Assembly (NCBI GenBank): GCA_026391315.1 | Contig: JAPLDT010000045.1 | Coordinates: forward strand, 1-64,000 | Length of the DNA stretch: 64,000 nucleotides | From: Bacteroidia bacterium | Lineage (GTDB): Bacteria > Bacteroidota > Bacteroidia > Bacteroidales > Prolixibacteraceae | Direction of reading: 5' to 3' | In this document: one piece after another, positions 8,601 through 16,505 of the stretch | How the letters are laid out: each line of letters opens with the position of its first letter | How positions within the stretch are numbered: position 1 is the first letter of the stretch | The notes under the pieces: model-generated | Database searches by the model: none | Seen by the model: the letters and a program-made list of their open reading frames with translations, nothing else | Told to the model about the DNA's origin: nothing | Program-made: the position numbers and the translations under genes

Positions 8601-9371
8601 TTAGAATTTCAGGTGTTTGACCGATCTTCCATCGTTGATGATCTCCATCAGTGCACTGATCCCTACCTCAAGATGGGTGTTCACAAACAGGCGGGTAACC
8701 TCCTTGTCGCTCTCCAGGGTTTTTACACCGGTCGAAATCATGGGTTGATCGGAGACCAGCAGCAATGCTCCGCTTGGAATTGAATTGCAAAAACCTACCG
8801 TGAAGATGGTAGCAGTCTCCATGTCAATGGCCATGGCACGAGTCTTAATCAGGTATTTTTTGAACCGCTCATCATACTCCCAAACCCTTTTGTTGGTGGT
8901 GAAGACGGTACCGGTCCAGTAATCGAGTCCGAGGTCACGGATGGTGGATGAGACCGCACGCTGGAGGCTGAAAGCTGGCAGTGCCGGAACTTCAGGTGGC
9001 AGATAATCGTTGGAAGTACCATCGCTTCGGATGGCAGCAATAGGCAGAATTAAACTGCCCAGCTCACTTTTGCGTTTTAAACCACCGCATTTGCCCAGAA
9101 AGAGTACTGCATCCGGCATCACTGCGCTGAGCAGGTCCATGATGGTAGCCGCATTGGGGCTACCCATTCCAAAGTTGATGATGGTGATGCCATTGGCACT
9201 TGCATTCGGCATGGTTTCATCTTCTCCTATAACCGGCACTCCAAACTTCTCGGCAAAATTTTCGACATAACCTTGAAAATTTGTCAGCAGGATGTGTTTG
9301 GTAAATTGGTCGAGCGCTCTTCCGGTGTATCGGGGCAACCAATTTTGAACAATCTCTTCTTTCGTCTTCAT
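8601..9371 (-). CDS. amn: AMP nucleosidase (short Bacteroidota form)
   Basis: Hydrolyses AMP to adenine and ribose 5-phosphate, regulating the adenylate pool. It belongs to the purine nucleoside phosphorylase/UDP phosphorylase superfamily: INFGMGSPNAATIMDLL forms the phosphate-binding segment, LFLGKCGGLK follows, AIDMETATIF is the nucleoside-site motif and LLLVSDQP the C-terminal catalytic Asp motif. The ORF track begins at 9407, but the conserved N-terminus is MKTKEEIVQNWLPRYTG, so I start at 9371 (about 256 aa). It lacks the N-terminal domain of the enterobacterial enzyme. Confidence 0.88.
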   Translation of the reverse strand: MKTKEEIVQNWLPRYTGRALDQFTKHILLTNFQGYVENFAEKFGVPVIGEDETMPNASANGITIINFGMGSPNAATIMDLLSAVMPDAVLFLGKCGGLKRKSELGSLILPIAAIRSDGTSNDYLPPEVPALPAFSLQRAVSSTIRDLGLDYWTGTVFTTNKRVWEYDERFKKYLIKTRAMAIDMETATIFTVGFCNSIPSGALLLVSDQPMISTGVKTLESDKEVTRLFVNTHLEVGISALMEIINDGRSVKHLKF

Positions 9372-9478
9372 CTGTTGCTTTTCTGCAAAATTACCTGCTT
9401 TTTGCATTAAGTTCGCTGAAATGGAAATAAAAATTTAGATTTAACCCTAATTATTCATATTCTTTGTGATTCTATAGT

Positions 9479-9934
9479 ATGATCCAACTTAATCTTCCAT
9501 CCTACGAATTCAGAACCACCCAAAGGGATGGCAAATCATTGATATTTGATGTCTATCGTCGACGATGGGTTAAGTTGAATCCGGAGGAGTGGGTGCGACA
9601 GCATTTTGTGCGCTACCTGGTAGAGGAGAAGCAATATCCTGCCGCTTTGATGGCCATGGAACATTCGCTGCAGATTAACCGTCAGGATTTTCGTGCGGAT
9701 GCGGTGGTTTTTTCAACTTCCGGCAAGCCGTTGTTAATCGTGGAATGCAAGGCCCCGGAGGTGAAGATCACACAAAAGGTTTTCGATCAAATAGTCAGGT
9801 ACAACTTTCAGTTTCAGGTCGATTTTTTGATTGTTACCAATGGGCTGTCCCATTTCTGCTGCAAGATTGATAAAACCAATCTGACCTACGAATTTCTTCA
9901 GGAGATCCCAGAGTATAATAATCTGATTAGGTGA
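9479..9934 (+). CDS. Stand-alone HsdR N-terminal-like nuclease-domain protein
   Basis: A 151-residue protein consisting of only the type I restriction enzyme R N-terminus-type domain (HSDR_N_2 family). The PD-(D/E)xK core is visible: RADAVVF supplies the Asp and PLLIVECKAP the ExK. No helicase, HsdM or HsdS is nearby, so it is not a restriction system. This small form is a common conserved gene next to holA in Bacteroidota, where its role is unknown; a structure-specific nuclease or DNA-binding role is possible. It is divergent from the amn-holA-rhomboid operon. Confidence 0.8.
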   Translation: MIQLNLPSYEFRTTQRDGKSLIFDVYRRRWVKLNPEEWVRQHFVRYLVEEKQYPAALMAMEHSLQINRQDFRADAVVFSTSGKPLLIVECKAPEVKITQKVFDQIVRYNFQFQVDFLIVTNGLSHFCCKIDKTNLTYEFLQEIPEYNNLIR

Positions 9935-9999
9935 TGTTCTGATTATGAGATATGAAAATGAGATGGATTCTTGAGCGTAGTAAGGTTCGAAATTTTTTA

Positions 10000-10135
10000 T
10001 TTCATTGCCGTCTGCTTTAGCTGACGGGCCATGATCATAGATAAGAACAGGCTTTAGCCGAATTCATTGGGTTGGGCTAAAGCCTGTTTTCACGATACCC
10101 ATTTTATCCGTCAGCTAAAGCAGACGGCAATGAAA
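10000..10135. repeat. Nested inverted repeat: 28-bp perfect outer arms around a 14-bp inner stem
   Basis: The outer arms (10000-10027 and 10108-10135) are exact reverse complements, reading ...CATTGCCGTCTGCTTTAGC on one side. Inside sits a second perfect stem, AACAGGCTTTAGCC (10046-10059) with GGCTAAAGCCTGTT (10075-10088). The two stems share the word GCTTTAGC/GCTAAAGC. It resembles a REP/BIME or small MITE-like unit and would fold into a long cruciform or RNA hairpin. It sits between convergent genes, so it could also end transcription from both. Confidence 0.75.
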
Positions 10136-10148
10136 GACTGGATGAAGG

Positions 10149-10679
10149 CTAATCCCTCCTCAACAACTGCAACAAATGCTCATCTTTCCAATTACTCCCA
10201 TCACGTACCCAATCCTTCTTCGTTCCACTCAATACAAATCCGGCCTTGGAGAACAACTTCATGCTTACTTCATTGTCGGTCAAAATATTGGCATAAATCT
10301 GGTGCAGTCCAAGCTTCCCGAAACAATAGCGAACCATCAGATTCAGGGCAGACGTTGCATATCCTTTTGACTTGTCCTCCTGGTCGTGGATCAAAATGCC
10401 AACACCGACCCGCATATTCAGCGGATCAAAATCAAACAGGTCTATCGCCCCGACGGTCTTACCGGCATGGGTCGTTATCATCATCCTTAGCTGTTTGGCC
10501 TCGAAGATATCCTTGTCAGAATCCCTGATGTAAATTGCCAACGTATGCTTCGAGAAGGGGGAGATGGTTTGGCTGACCGTCCAGTTATCTTCGCTGTTCT
10601 CCCATTCGAACAGCAGATCAATGTCTTCGGGCTCCAGGGCCCTTAAGGTGATCAGATCATCTTTCAGGAATAGCTTCAT
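10149..10679 (-). CDS. GNAT family N-acetyltransferase
   Basis: A 176-residue acetyltransferase of the RimJ/SpeG-like (Acetyltransf_3) type. It opens with LFLKDDLITLRALEPEDIDLLFEWEN, has a central strand (VGAIDLFDFDP), an acetyl-CoA-binding segment at GVGILIHDQEDKSKGYATSAL (the R/Q-x-x-G-x-G/A-like loop is KSKGYA), and ends with NEVSMKLFSKAGFVLSGT. The substrate could be a polyamine, an amino acid or a protein N-terminus; sequence alone does not decide. It lies 10 nt downstream of recR on the same strand and is probably cotranscribed with it. Confidence 0.85.
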   Translation of the reverse strand: MKLFLKDDLITLRALEPEDIDLLFEWENSEDNWTVSQTISPFSKHTLAIYIRDSDKDIFEAKQLRMMITTHAGKTVGAIDLFDFDPLNMRVGVGILIHDQEDKSKGYATSALNLMVRYCFGKLGLHQIYANILTDNEVSMKLFSKAGFVLSGTKKDWVRDGSNWKDEHLLQLLRRD

Positions 10680-10689
10680 GAAATAATTA

Positions 10690-11313
10690 TCAGGAGATTA
10701 TTTGTTCATACAAAAGCCGGTTGACAATCGAACGCCCGAGGGTAAGTTCATCGGTAAATTCCAGTTCATCCCCGACTGAGACCCCACGGGCTAGGGTGGT
10801 GATGCGTATATTGCTGTTTTTTAACTTCTTGAAAAGATAAAAGTTTGTGCTGTCTCCTTCCATGGTTGTACTTAAAGCAAAAATTACCTCACGTATCCCA
10901 CCTTCTTCCACCCTTTTGAGCAGGGAATCAATTTCCAGATCCGAAGGGCCAATGCCATCCATGGGTGAGATAATACCTCCAAGTACGTGGTAGACACCCC
11001 TGAATTGTTGTGTGTTTTCGATCGACATCACATCCCGGATGTTTTCTACTACACAAACAACTCCTTTATCGCGGGAGCTGTTGCTGCAAATGTTGCACAC
11101 CTCGGCATCTGAAATGTTGTGACAGTTCAGGCAATGCTTCACTTCATCCCTGAGTTGCGTCATGGCCTCGCTGAAACGGTGCACTTCGTCCTGCTCCTTT
11201 TTGAGGAGGTGCAGCACAAGCCGTAATGCCGTCTTCTTCCCGATCCCGGGTAACTTGGCAAACTCATTTACAGCATTCTCTAGTAATTTTGATGGAAAGT
11301 GGTCGATGCTCAT
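10690..11313 (-). CDS. recR: Recombination mediator protein RecR
   Basis: A DNA-binding ring protein that works with RecO/RecF to load RecA at gaps. Domain order: helix-hairpin-helix [17 protein letters not shown] near the N-terminus, a C4 zinc finger ([16 protein letters not shown]), then a Toprim domain ([15 protein letters not shown] and [12 protein letters not shown]) and a C-terminal [22 protein letters not shown]. The ORF track begins at 11343; the conserved start [15 protein letters not shown] is at 11313, giving about 207 aa. Confidence 0.93.
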   Translation of the reverse strand: MSIDHFPSKLLENAVNEFAKLPGIGKKTALRLVLHLLKKEQDEVHRFSEAMTQLRDEVKHCLNCHNISDAEVCNICSNSSRDKGVVCVVENIRDVMSIENTQQFRGVYHVLGGIISPMDGIGPSDLEIDSLLKRVEEGGIREVIFALSTTMEGDSTNFYLFKKLKNSNIRITTLARGVSVGDELEFTDELTLGRSIVNRLLYEQIIS

Positions 11314-11351
11314 GTCATTGAATAATCTTCTCAAAAATAACAACTGTTGAC

Positions 11352-11522
11352 GATTACAGATTACAAATTACAAATTAAAAATTACGATATGATTGGCATT
11401 CCCATGTATTAAATTATATGAAGGATTATTTGTTCAGTGGGAATAATTGTAAGGTAAAGATAATTAATGTTTTAAGCAATCTTTAATTTGCAATTTGTAA
11501 TTTGTAATTTGTAATTTGTAAT
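11352..11522. repeat. AT-rich AATTACAAATTAC-type intergenic repeats in inverted orientation
   Basis: GATTACAGATTACAAATTACAAATTAAAAATTAC lies near recR and TTTAATTTGCAATTTGTAATTTGTAATTTGTAATTTGTAATT about 100 nt later in the opposite sense, so the two can pair. The TTTGTAA unit is repeated in tandem in the second block. Similar words occur at 5999-6030. They look like low-complexity intergenic repeats. No gene is visible in this spacer. Confidence 0.5.
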
Positions 11523-11584
11523 TGCTTCAGGTTAAACCAAATTGGCCCAAAGGAGTCAAAGGATCACATCTAAAAATTTAAATT

Positions 11585-11968
11585 ATGACAAAAAAACTAC
11601 TTTTGGTATCATCCTTAGTCTGGATGATGGTTTTTACCGCTTTCGGACAAGGCCCACAAGGTGGACGTCCTAACTGGACTCCGGAAGAAATGGCCAAACG
11701 TCAGACAGAGATGATTGTAAAGGCTACTGGAATTGACGTTGCCACTACTGCAAAAGTTGAGGCTATCAACTTGAAATATGCCAAAGAAAGCGCAGCACTT
11801 CGTGAAAAATATACTGATCGTGAAGCACGTCGCGAACCAATGAAGGCAATGAATGAAAAAAAGGATGCTGAGTTGAAAACTGTGTTAACAGCAGAGCAGT
11901 TCACAAAAGTTCAGGAAGCTCAGGCTGAAATGCGCAAAAATATGCAAGGTGGCGGCGGTCCACGGTAA
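11585..11968 (+). CDS. Small secreted DUF4890/Spy-like helical protein
   Basis: A 127-residue protein with a signal peptide (MTKKLLLVSSLVWMMVFTAFGQ) and a mature region that is almost entirely charged helix: EMAKRQTEMIVKATGIDVATTAKVEAINLKYAK and LKTVLTAEQFTKVQEAQAEM. The LTAEQFTKV stretch resembles the LTxxQ signature of Spy/CpxP-type periplasmic chaperones, and Bacteroidota often have such proteins as DUF4890. A role in periplasmic protein or metal stress is inference only. The glycine-rich tail (GGGGPR) and GPQGGRP near the N-terminus are low complexity. A very strong palindromic terminator follows directly. Confidence 0.7.
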   Translation: MTKKLLLVSSLVWMMVFTAFGQGPQGGRPNWTPEEMAKRQTEMIVKATGIDVATTAKVEAINLKYAKESAALREKYTDREARREPMKAMNEKKDAELKTVLTAEQFTKVQEAQAEMRKNMQGGGGPR

Positions 11969-11970
11969 TG

Positions 11971-12032
11971 AAGTAAAAGCAATAAAAAAGCCTGAATTCT
12001 TTAGAATTCAGGCTTTTTTATTGCTTTTACTT
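11971..12032. terminator. Bidirectional terminator, 30-bp perfect palindrome with a 2-nt loop
   Basis: The arms 11971-12000 and 12003-12032 are exact reverse complements, with a core GCCTGAATTCT/AGAATTCAGGC flanked by runs of A and T. It ends both the DUF4890-like gene (left) and cdd (right). The last codons and the TAA of cdd (12027-12029) lie inside the right arm. Confidence 0.85.
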
Positions 12033-12518
12033 CCCCATATCTTCTTTCTTAAACCGAAATGGAAGCAGTGTATCAATACCATTCACTACCGTGATGGCTG
12101 AACTCCCGTCAAGAATAATTACAATTGGAATACCTGACAAATCTTCATATTCAGCTATCACCTGGCGGCAACTGCCACAAGGCTTGGCAAATTTACCCGA
12201 CAGTGCCGAATTGGAAATAGTTGAAACCGCGATAGAACACATCGTTTCACCCGGGAACCTGGAAGAGGCATAAAACATGGCGGTTCTCTCTGCGCACAAC
12301 CCGGAAGGATAAGCTGCGTTTTCCTGATTATTGCCAGTCACCACCTCTCCGTTTCCGAGTAACACCGCTGCTCCGACACGATAGCCTGAGTAAGGCGCAT
12401 AGGCCCTTTGGGCGGCTTCCCTGGCCTTAAGTATCAAATTCTGTGAGCTCAAAGGCAATTCTTCAAGTGATTGGTATATTTTAATTTTGAATTCCAATTG
12501 TATCTCCTTCATGCTCAT
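12027..12518 (-). CDS. cdd: Cytidine deaminase
   Basis: Deaminates cytidine and deoxycytidine to uridine forms in pyrimidine salvage. The zinc site is complete: CAERTAMF supplies the first Cys and the catalytic Glu, and PCGSCRQVI the other two Cys. The N-terminal YAPYSGYRVGAAVLLGNGEVVTGNNQENAAYPSGL is the usual substrate-binding segment. At 163 aa it is slightly longer than the 130-aa homotetrameric form, mostly at the N-terminus. It is convergent with the DUF4890-like gene and its stop codon lies in their shared terminator. Confidence 0.95.
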   Translation of the reverse strand: MSMKEIQLEFKIKIYQSLEELPLSSQNLILKAREAAQRAYAPYSGYRVGAAVLLGNGEVVTGNNQENAAYPSGLCAERTAMFYASSRFPGETMCSIAVSTISNSALSGKFAKPCGSCRQVIAEYEDLSGIPIVIILDGSSAITVVNGIDTLLPFRFKKEDMGK

Positions 12519-12664
12519 CTGTTTTTATTCAACTCAAAAATAAGCATATTCCTTTAACTAATTGACAATTGATAGTTGAGAGTTGACAACTGGCGCATAA
12601 GTTATGCCAACTAATTATTCTAAACTTAAGATTGTTCTAATTTTTCTGTTTTTGACGAGAATGA

Positions 12665-12698
12665 TTTGGGGCATCTTATTCCCATTTTTTTAACTTTG
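12665..12698 (+). promoter_or_regulatory. Bacteroidota-type promoter ahead of the glucosaminidase gene
   Basis: TTTG (12665-12668) and TAACTTTG (12691-12698) are 22 nt apart, close to the Bacteroidota primary sigma consensus TTTG-N19-21-TAnnTTTG. The ATG follows 16 nt after the -7 box, so the leader would be very short. Confidence 0.45.
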
Positions 12699-12714
12699 GT
12701 GCAAATAAAAGCAG

Positions 12715-13698
12715 ATGGGGAAAGTAGTTCGATTGTTTACTATTGTTATCGGTTGGTTGGTTTGCGCTACAAATCTCCTGGCTGCATCCCCTCAGAAGCT
12801 GAGCCGACAAGAGTATATCGACAAGTTTGCACGGATTGCCGTGCAGGAGATGATCGAACACCATATCCCGGCTAGTATCACCATGGCACAAGCCTGCCTC
12901 GAATCGCGTGACGGCAATTCGGAATTGACCAGGCAATCCAACAACCATTTTGGCATCAAGTGCAGAAACACCTGGACGGGTCCCACCGTTAGGCACAACG
13001 ACGATGAGGCCAGCGAATGTTTTAGAAAGTACAGATCAGCGGAGGAGTCCTTTCGTGACCATTCCGAATTTATCACCAGTAGTATGCGGTATGGCTTTCT
13101 CTTCTCCTATGATATCAGGGACTTCAAGAAATGGGCCTATGGTCTCAAACAGGCCGGTTATGCCACAGACCCAGGTTATCCTGGGAAACTGATTAAGATC
13201 ATTGAAGATTTCAGGTTGTATGAATTGGATCAGTTGGATTGGAAATATGTCAAGGCGCCTGAAGGCAAGCATCCCCATTTTTCCCTCTTTGGCTTCCTGA
13301 AAAAAAGATCGGCCAGTCAAAATCTACAGGTTGCTTCCGGGTTTAAGCTTAGGCCTATTGAGAAAAGGAATAGGAAAAATGCCTTCCTTGCCATTGAAGG
13401 TGACGACTATGCCCGCATTGCTGATGAATTTGGCAAGAAAGATTGGCAGATCTACCAATACAACGATGCTCAATCGGGTGATGTGCCTGAAACAGGTGAA
13501 CCCGTATTCCTGCAAGCCAAAAGATCTAAAGCTCCAAGAGGCAACGATTGGCATGTCGTTCAACAGGGCGAAACCCTGAGATCTGTCGCACAGTGGTACG
13601 GAGTGAAGCTTTCCTCGCTAAGAAAAATGAACAACCTGGATGATACCCAGGAGGTTGTACCCGGAACAACATTGTCGCTAAGGAAGAGGATTAGATAA
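12715..13698 (+). CDS. Secreted endo-beta-N-acetylglucosaminidase with LysM domain
   Basis: A 327-residue peptidoglycan hydrolase. Signal peptide about residues 1-23, then a glucosaminidase domain (about 30-170) with SITMAQACLESRDGNSELT carrying the likely catalytic Glu and NNHFGIKC as the family signature. A linker of about 75 residues with a degenerate LysM-like segment (AIEGDDYARIADEFG) follows, and a clear C-terminal LysM (WHVVQQGETLRSVAQWYGV...VVPGTTLSL, about 280-325) for glycan binding. It probably acts in cell-wall turnover or division. A recognisable promoter lies just upstream. Confidence 0.92.
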   Translation: MGKVVRLFTIVIGWLVCATNLLAASPQKLSRQEYIDKFARIAVQEMIEHHIPASITMAQACLESRDGNSELTRQSNNHFGIKCRNTWTGPTVRHNDDEASECFRKYRSAEESFRDHSEFITSSMRYGFLFSYDIRDFKKWAYGLKQAGYATDPGYPGKLIKIIEDFRLYELDQLDWKYVKAPEGKHPHFSLFGFLKKRSASQNLQVASGFKLRPIEKRNRKNAFLAIEGDDYARIADEFGKKDWQIYQYNDAQSGDVPETGEPVFLQAKRSKAPRGNDWHVVQQGETLRSVAQWYGVKLSSLRKMNNLDDTQEVVPGTTLSLRKRIR

Positions 13699-13822
13699 AA
13701 AGGTTTGAAATGTTTGAGGGGTTTAAAATGTTTGAAAAGTTACCGGTTCCTGAGCATAGCCGAGGGGTAACCCCTCAAACAATTTTTAAACCTTTCAAAC
13801 CTTTCAAACAATATTAAACCCT
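13699..13822. repeat. REP-like inverted repeat cluster after the glucosaminidase gene
   Basis: The spacer is built of GTTTGAGGGGTT and its complement AACCCCTCAAAC plus several TTTGAAA/TTTCAAA words, around a central CCGGTTCCTGAGCATAGCCGAGGGG (13743-13767). The same centre recurs at 14830, 14879 and 15166. It separates convergent genes. No coding sequence is visible. Confidence 0.65.
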
Positions 13823-14791
13823 TCAAACTGCTTTGTATGCCTGAATATTAGGGAAACCCCTTAGAAACTCCTCAATCCCCATCCTCTTCTTCCCTGACAA
13901 CTGCAGGTCAGTAATAGACAGGTAACCATTGGCACAGGCAATTTTGGCATATTTTTTCTGATCGGAAAGGATGGTGCCCGGAGCATGTTGGTGGGAGCAT
14001 TGCTCCAGGGTGGTTCTGAATATTTTGAGCGTGATATGCTCTTTTGAAGGTGCCGATAGTTCCGTCCATGCAGTTGGATAGGGACTCAATCCTCTGATTC
14101 TATTGTGGTTGGATTTTGCATCAAGCTGCCAGTTCATCCGACAATCCTCCTTGAATATTTTGGGCGCATGGAGCCGATCCGGATCGATTTCAAGTTTGTC
14201 CTGTGCAATGGGAGTTGCTGAGCCTTCAGCCAGTGCATCAACAGTTTTCAGCACCAATTTGGCTCCTGTTTCCATCAACTGATCGTGAAGCTCCCCGACA
14301 GTTTGATCGGCTGTAATCTTAACCTTCTCAAAGAAAAGGATATTGCCCGTATCAATCTCCTGCTTCAGTAAAAAAGTGGTGACTCCGCTTTCGGTATCTC
14401 CGTTCATGATGGCCCAGTTGAGCGGGGCGGCCCCACGATACCTTGGCAGAAGCGAACCGTGCAGGTTGAAAGTTCCCATGGGAGGCATCTTCCAAACTAC
14501 TTCGGGAAGCATGCGAAAGGCAACAACAACCTGAAGGTCGGCACGAAGGGATTTAAGTTCTGCGATGAATGATTCGTCTTTGAGTTTCTCGGGCTGTAAA
14601 ACAGGAAGTTGCCTGGCAGCGGCAAAGATCTTAACGGCCGACTGCTGTATTTTCTGTCCACGACCGGCTGGTTTGTCAGGAGCGGTAACAACACCAACAA
14701 CTTGATAACCATTCTCTAATAGCGATGAAAGACTGGCCACCGCGAAATCCGGCGTTCCCATAAAGACGATACGAAGATCTTTGCCTGTCAT
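13823..14791 (-). CDS. fmt: Methionyl-tRNA formyltransferase
   Basis: Formylates initiator Met-tRNA using 10-formyl-THF. The N-terminal formyltransferase domain shows RIVFMGTPDFAVASL, the active-site asparagine and histidine in FNLHGSLLPRYRGAAPLNWAI and the Asp in the QEIDTGNIL segment; a C-terminal tRNA-binding domain follows (RIRGLSPYPTAWTEL). The ORF track extends the start to 14899, but that extension translates a repeat element, so I start at MTGKDLRIVF (14791), about 322 aa. Confidence 0.93.
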   Translation of the reverse strand: MTGKDLRIVFMGTPDFAVASLSSLLENGYQVVGVVTAPDKPAGRGQKIQQSAVKIFAAARQLPVLQPEKLKDESFIAELKSLRADLQVVVAFRMLPEVVWKMPPMGTFNLHGSLLPRYRGAAPLNWAIMNGDTESGVTTFLLKQEIDTGNILFFEKVKITADQTVGELHDQLMETGAKLVLKTVDALAEGSATPIAQDKLEIDPDRLHAPKIFKEDCRMNWQLDAKSNHNRIRGLSPYPTAWTELSAPSKEHITLKIFRTTLEQCSHQHAPGTILSDQKKYAKIACANGYLSITDLQLSGKKRMGIEEFLRGFPNIQAYKAV

Positions 14792-14829
14792 TGAAATGTT
14801 TGAAATGTTTATTACGTCTGAAATGTTAT

Positions 14830-14903
14830 CGGTCCCTGAGCCTGTCGAAGGGAAATGTTTGAAATGTTTGTCAAAGCACCGGTCCCTGAGCATAGCCAAA
14901 GGG
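14830..14903. repeat. Two copies of the GGTCCCTGAGCCTGTCGAAGGG-type repeat
   Basis: One copy (CGGTCCCTGAGCCTGTCGAAGGG) is at 14830-14852 and a second variant (GGTCCCTGAGCATAGCCAAAGGG) at 14879-14903, embedded in runs of GAAATGTTT. They fill the space between fmt and the DUF5522 gene. Confidence 0.7.
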
Positions 14904-14926
14904 TAAACCCTTCACATTTCAAACAA

Positions 14927-15109
14927 TTATCTAAGGTTCGTGTTCCCTTTCGTGGCTTTGGGGTAATAGGGGCAATGTCTGCATCCGTTTCCACAGCAAA
15001 AGCCACGGTCTGTCAGATATTTTTCAGTCATAACACGGTAACCCTCAGGCGACAAATAATAATCAATCCCTTTTACCACTTCATCGCCATATTTAATATT
15101 TTCTTCCAC
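14927..15109 (-). CDS. DUF5522 small cysteine-rich protein
   Basis: A 60-residue protein matching the DUF5522 pattern: YYLSPEGYRVMTEKYLTDRGFCCGNGCRHCPY, with a Cys cluster CCGNGCRHC that probably binds a metal. Short as it is, it is conserved as a separate gene in Bacteroidota and related sequences occur fused or adjacent to other proteins in proteobacteria. Function unknown. It stands between fmt and ribBA on the same strand, flanked on both sides by REP-like repeats. Confidence 0.8.
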   Translation of the reverse strand: MEENIKYGDEVVKGIDYYLSPEGYRVMTEKYLTDRGFCCGNGCRHCPYYPKATKGNTNLR

Positions 15110-15111
15110 CC

Positions 15112-15250
15112 TGTATCTATTTCAAGTTTGAAATGTTTATAACGTTTAAAATGTTTGAAAAGTTACCGGTCCCTGAGCCTGTCGGAGGGAAATGTTTGAA
15201 ATGTTTTAACCCAATAAACCCTTCAAACCCTTCAAACAATTTTTAAACCT
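15112..15250. repeat. REP-like repeat between DUF5522 and ribBA
   Basis: Contains CCGGTCCCTGAGCCTGTCGGAGGG (15166-15189) within GAAATGTTTG-rich sequence and ends in CCTTCAAACCCTTCAAAC, mirroring the elements at 13.7 and 14.8 kb. Confidence 0.65.
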
Positions 15251-16468
15251 TTACAGTGAGCTATCCAGCGAATGGCCCATTCTGTCCCTTTTTGTTTGCA
15301 AATAGAATGCATTGAAAGGGTTTGATTTGACTTCGATCGGAATTGTTTCAACCACAGTGAGGCCAAATGATTCGAGACCTACTCTTTTTACCGGATTGTT
15401 GGTAATTAGTTTCATCTTACTGACTCCCAAACTGCAAAGAATCTGCGCCCCTACTCCATATTCACGTTGATCGGGATCAAATCCCAGGTGAATATTGGCA
15501 TCGACGGTATCGAGACCCTGCTCCTGCAGTTTGTAGGCTTTGATTTTGTTCATGAGTCCAATACCGCGTCCCTCCTGCTGCATGTAAACAATGACACCTT
15601 TCCCCTCTTTCTCGATCAGTTCCATCGCTTTGTGAAGCTGTTCCCCGCATTCGCAGCGAAGAGAGCCGAAGATATCACCTGTGGCACACGAAGAGTGAAC
15701 CCTTACCAGGACGGCCTCATCGGGTTCCCAAGTGCCTTTAATCAGAGAGATGTGCTCGACTCCATTGGATTTCTGGAGGAAAGGAATCAGCCTGAAATGG
15801 CCATATTCGGTAGGTAATTTTACCTCTTCGCCTCTTTCGATAAGGGTCTCTTTGTCCAGCTTATATGTGATCAGATCGGCGATTGAGACCAGTTTAAGGT
15901 CCATTTTCTGTGCGATCTCATAAAGTTGGGGCAATCTGGCCATGGTGCCGTCGGGATTCATGATTTCGACCAGCACACCCGCGGGTTGTAACCCTGCCAG
16001 TCGTACCAGATCGACTGTTGCTTCGGTATGCCCGGCGCGTCTGAGTACTCCCCGGCTTTTGGCACGCAACGGGAAAATATGACCCGGACGTCCAAGTTCA
16101 CTTGGTTTTGTATCAGGAGAGGCAAGCTTCTGAATCGTGATGGCCCGGTCGTGGGCTGAAATTCCGGTCGAGACTTTCTCTCCTACAGCATCCACGGATA
16201 CGGTAAAAGGAGTGTCATGGATGGAGGTATTTCGTCCGACCATCATCTCCAGTTCCAGTTCTTCACAACGCTCCTCCGTAAGGGCAACGCAGATCAGTCC
16301 CCGCCCTTCCGTGGCCATGAAGTTGACCATTTCAGGAGTAATCATTTCGGCTGCAGCAATAAAATCCCCTTCGTTTTCGCGATCCTCATCATCGACAACG
16401 ATGATGAATTTTCCATCGCGAATGTCAGCAATGGCCTCATCAATAGTATTTAATTTTATGTCACTCAT
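15251..16468 (-). CDS. ribBA: Bifunctional DHBP synthase / GTP cyclohydrolase II
   Basis: Provides both starting steps of riboflavin synthesis. The N-terminal half is 3,4-dihydroxy-2-butanone-4-phosphate synthase ([13 protein letters not shown] acidic loop, [20 protein letters not shown]). The C-terminal half is GTP cyclohydrolase II with the zinc-binding [20 protein letters not shown] and the QQEGRGIGL motif. The length of 405 aa is normal. No FMN riboswitch is possible here because only 37 nt separate it from the upstream lptF/G-type gene, with which it is probably cotranscribed. Confidence 0.95.
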   Translation of the reverse strand: MSDIKLNTIDEAIADIRDGKFIIVVDDEDRENEGDFIAAAEMITPEMVNFMATEGRGLICVALTEERCEELELEMMVGRNTSIHDTPFTVSVDAVGEKVSTGISAHDRAITIQKLASPDTKPSELGRPGHIFPLRAKSRGVLRRAGHTEATVDLVRLAGLQPAGVLVEIMNPDGTMARLPQLYEIAQKMDLKLVSIADLITYKLDKETLIERGEEVKLPTEYGHFRLIPFLQKSNGVEHISLIKGTWEPDEAVLVRVHSSCATGDIFGSLRCECGEQLHKAMELIEKEGKGVIVYMQQEGRGIGLMNKIKAYKLQEQGLDTVDANIHLGFDPDQREYGVGAQILCSLGVSKMKLITNNPVKRVGLESFGLTVVETIPIEVKSNPFNAFYLQTKRDRMGHSLDSSL

Positions 16469-16505
16469 AATTTACAGATGGTGTATTTTTCTAAAAAGGA
16501 ATAAA

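Noticed and set aside
9479-9934. Restriction-modification system
   Set aside because: Only an HsdR-N-like domain is present; HsdM, HsdS and a helicase are lacking, and the gene is a conserved neighbour of holA.
10067-10528. 153-aa plus-strand ORF
   Set aside because: Runs from the nested inverted repeat into the antisense of the GNAT gene; no coding signal.
14792-14899. N-terminal extension of fmt in the ORF track
   Set aside because: It translates the REP-like repeat (FPSTGSGTDNIS); the conserved fmt start is at 14791.
16469-16505. FMN riboswitch before ribBA
   Set aside because: The gap to the upstream gene is only 37 nt and has no such structure.
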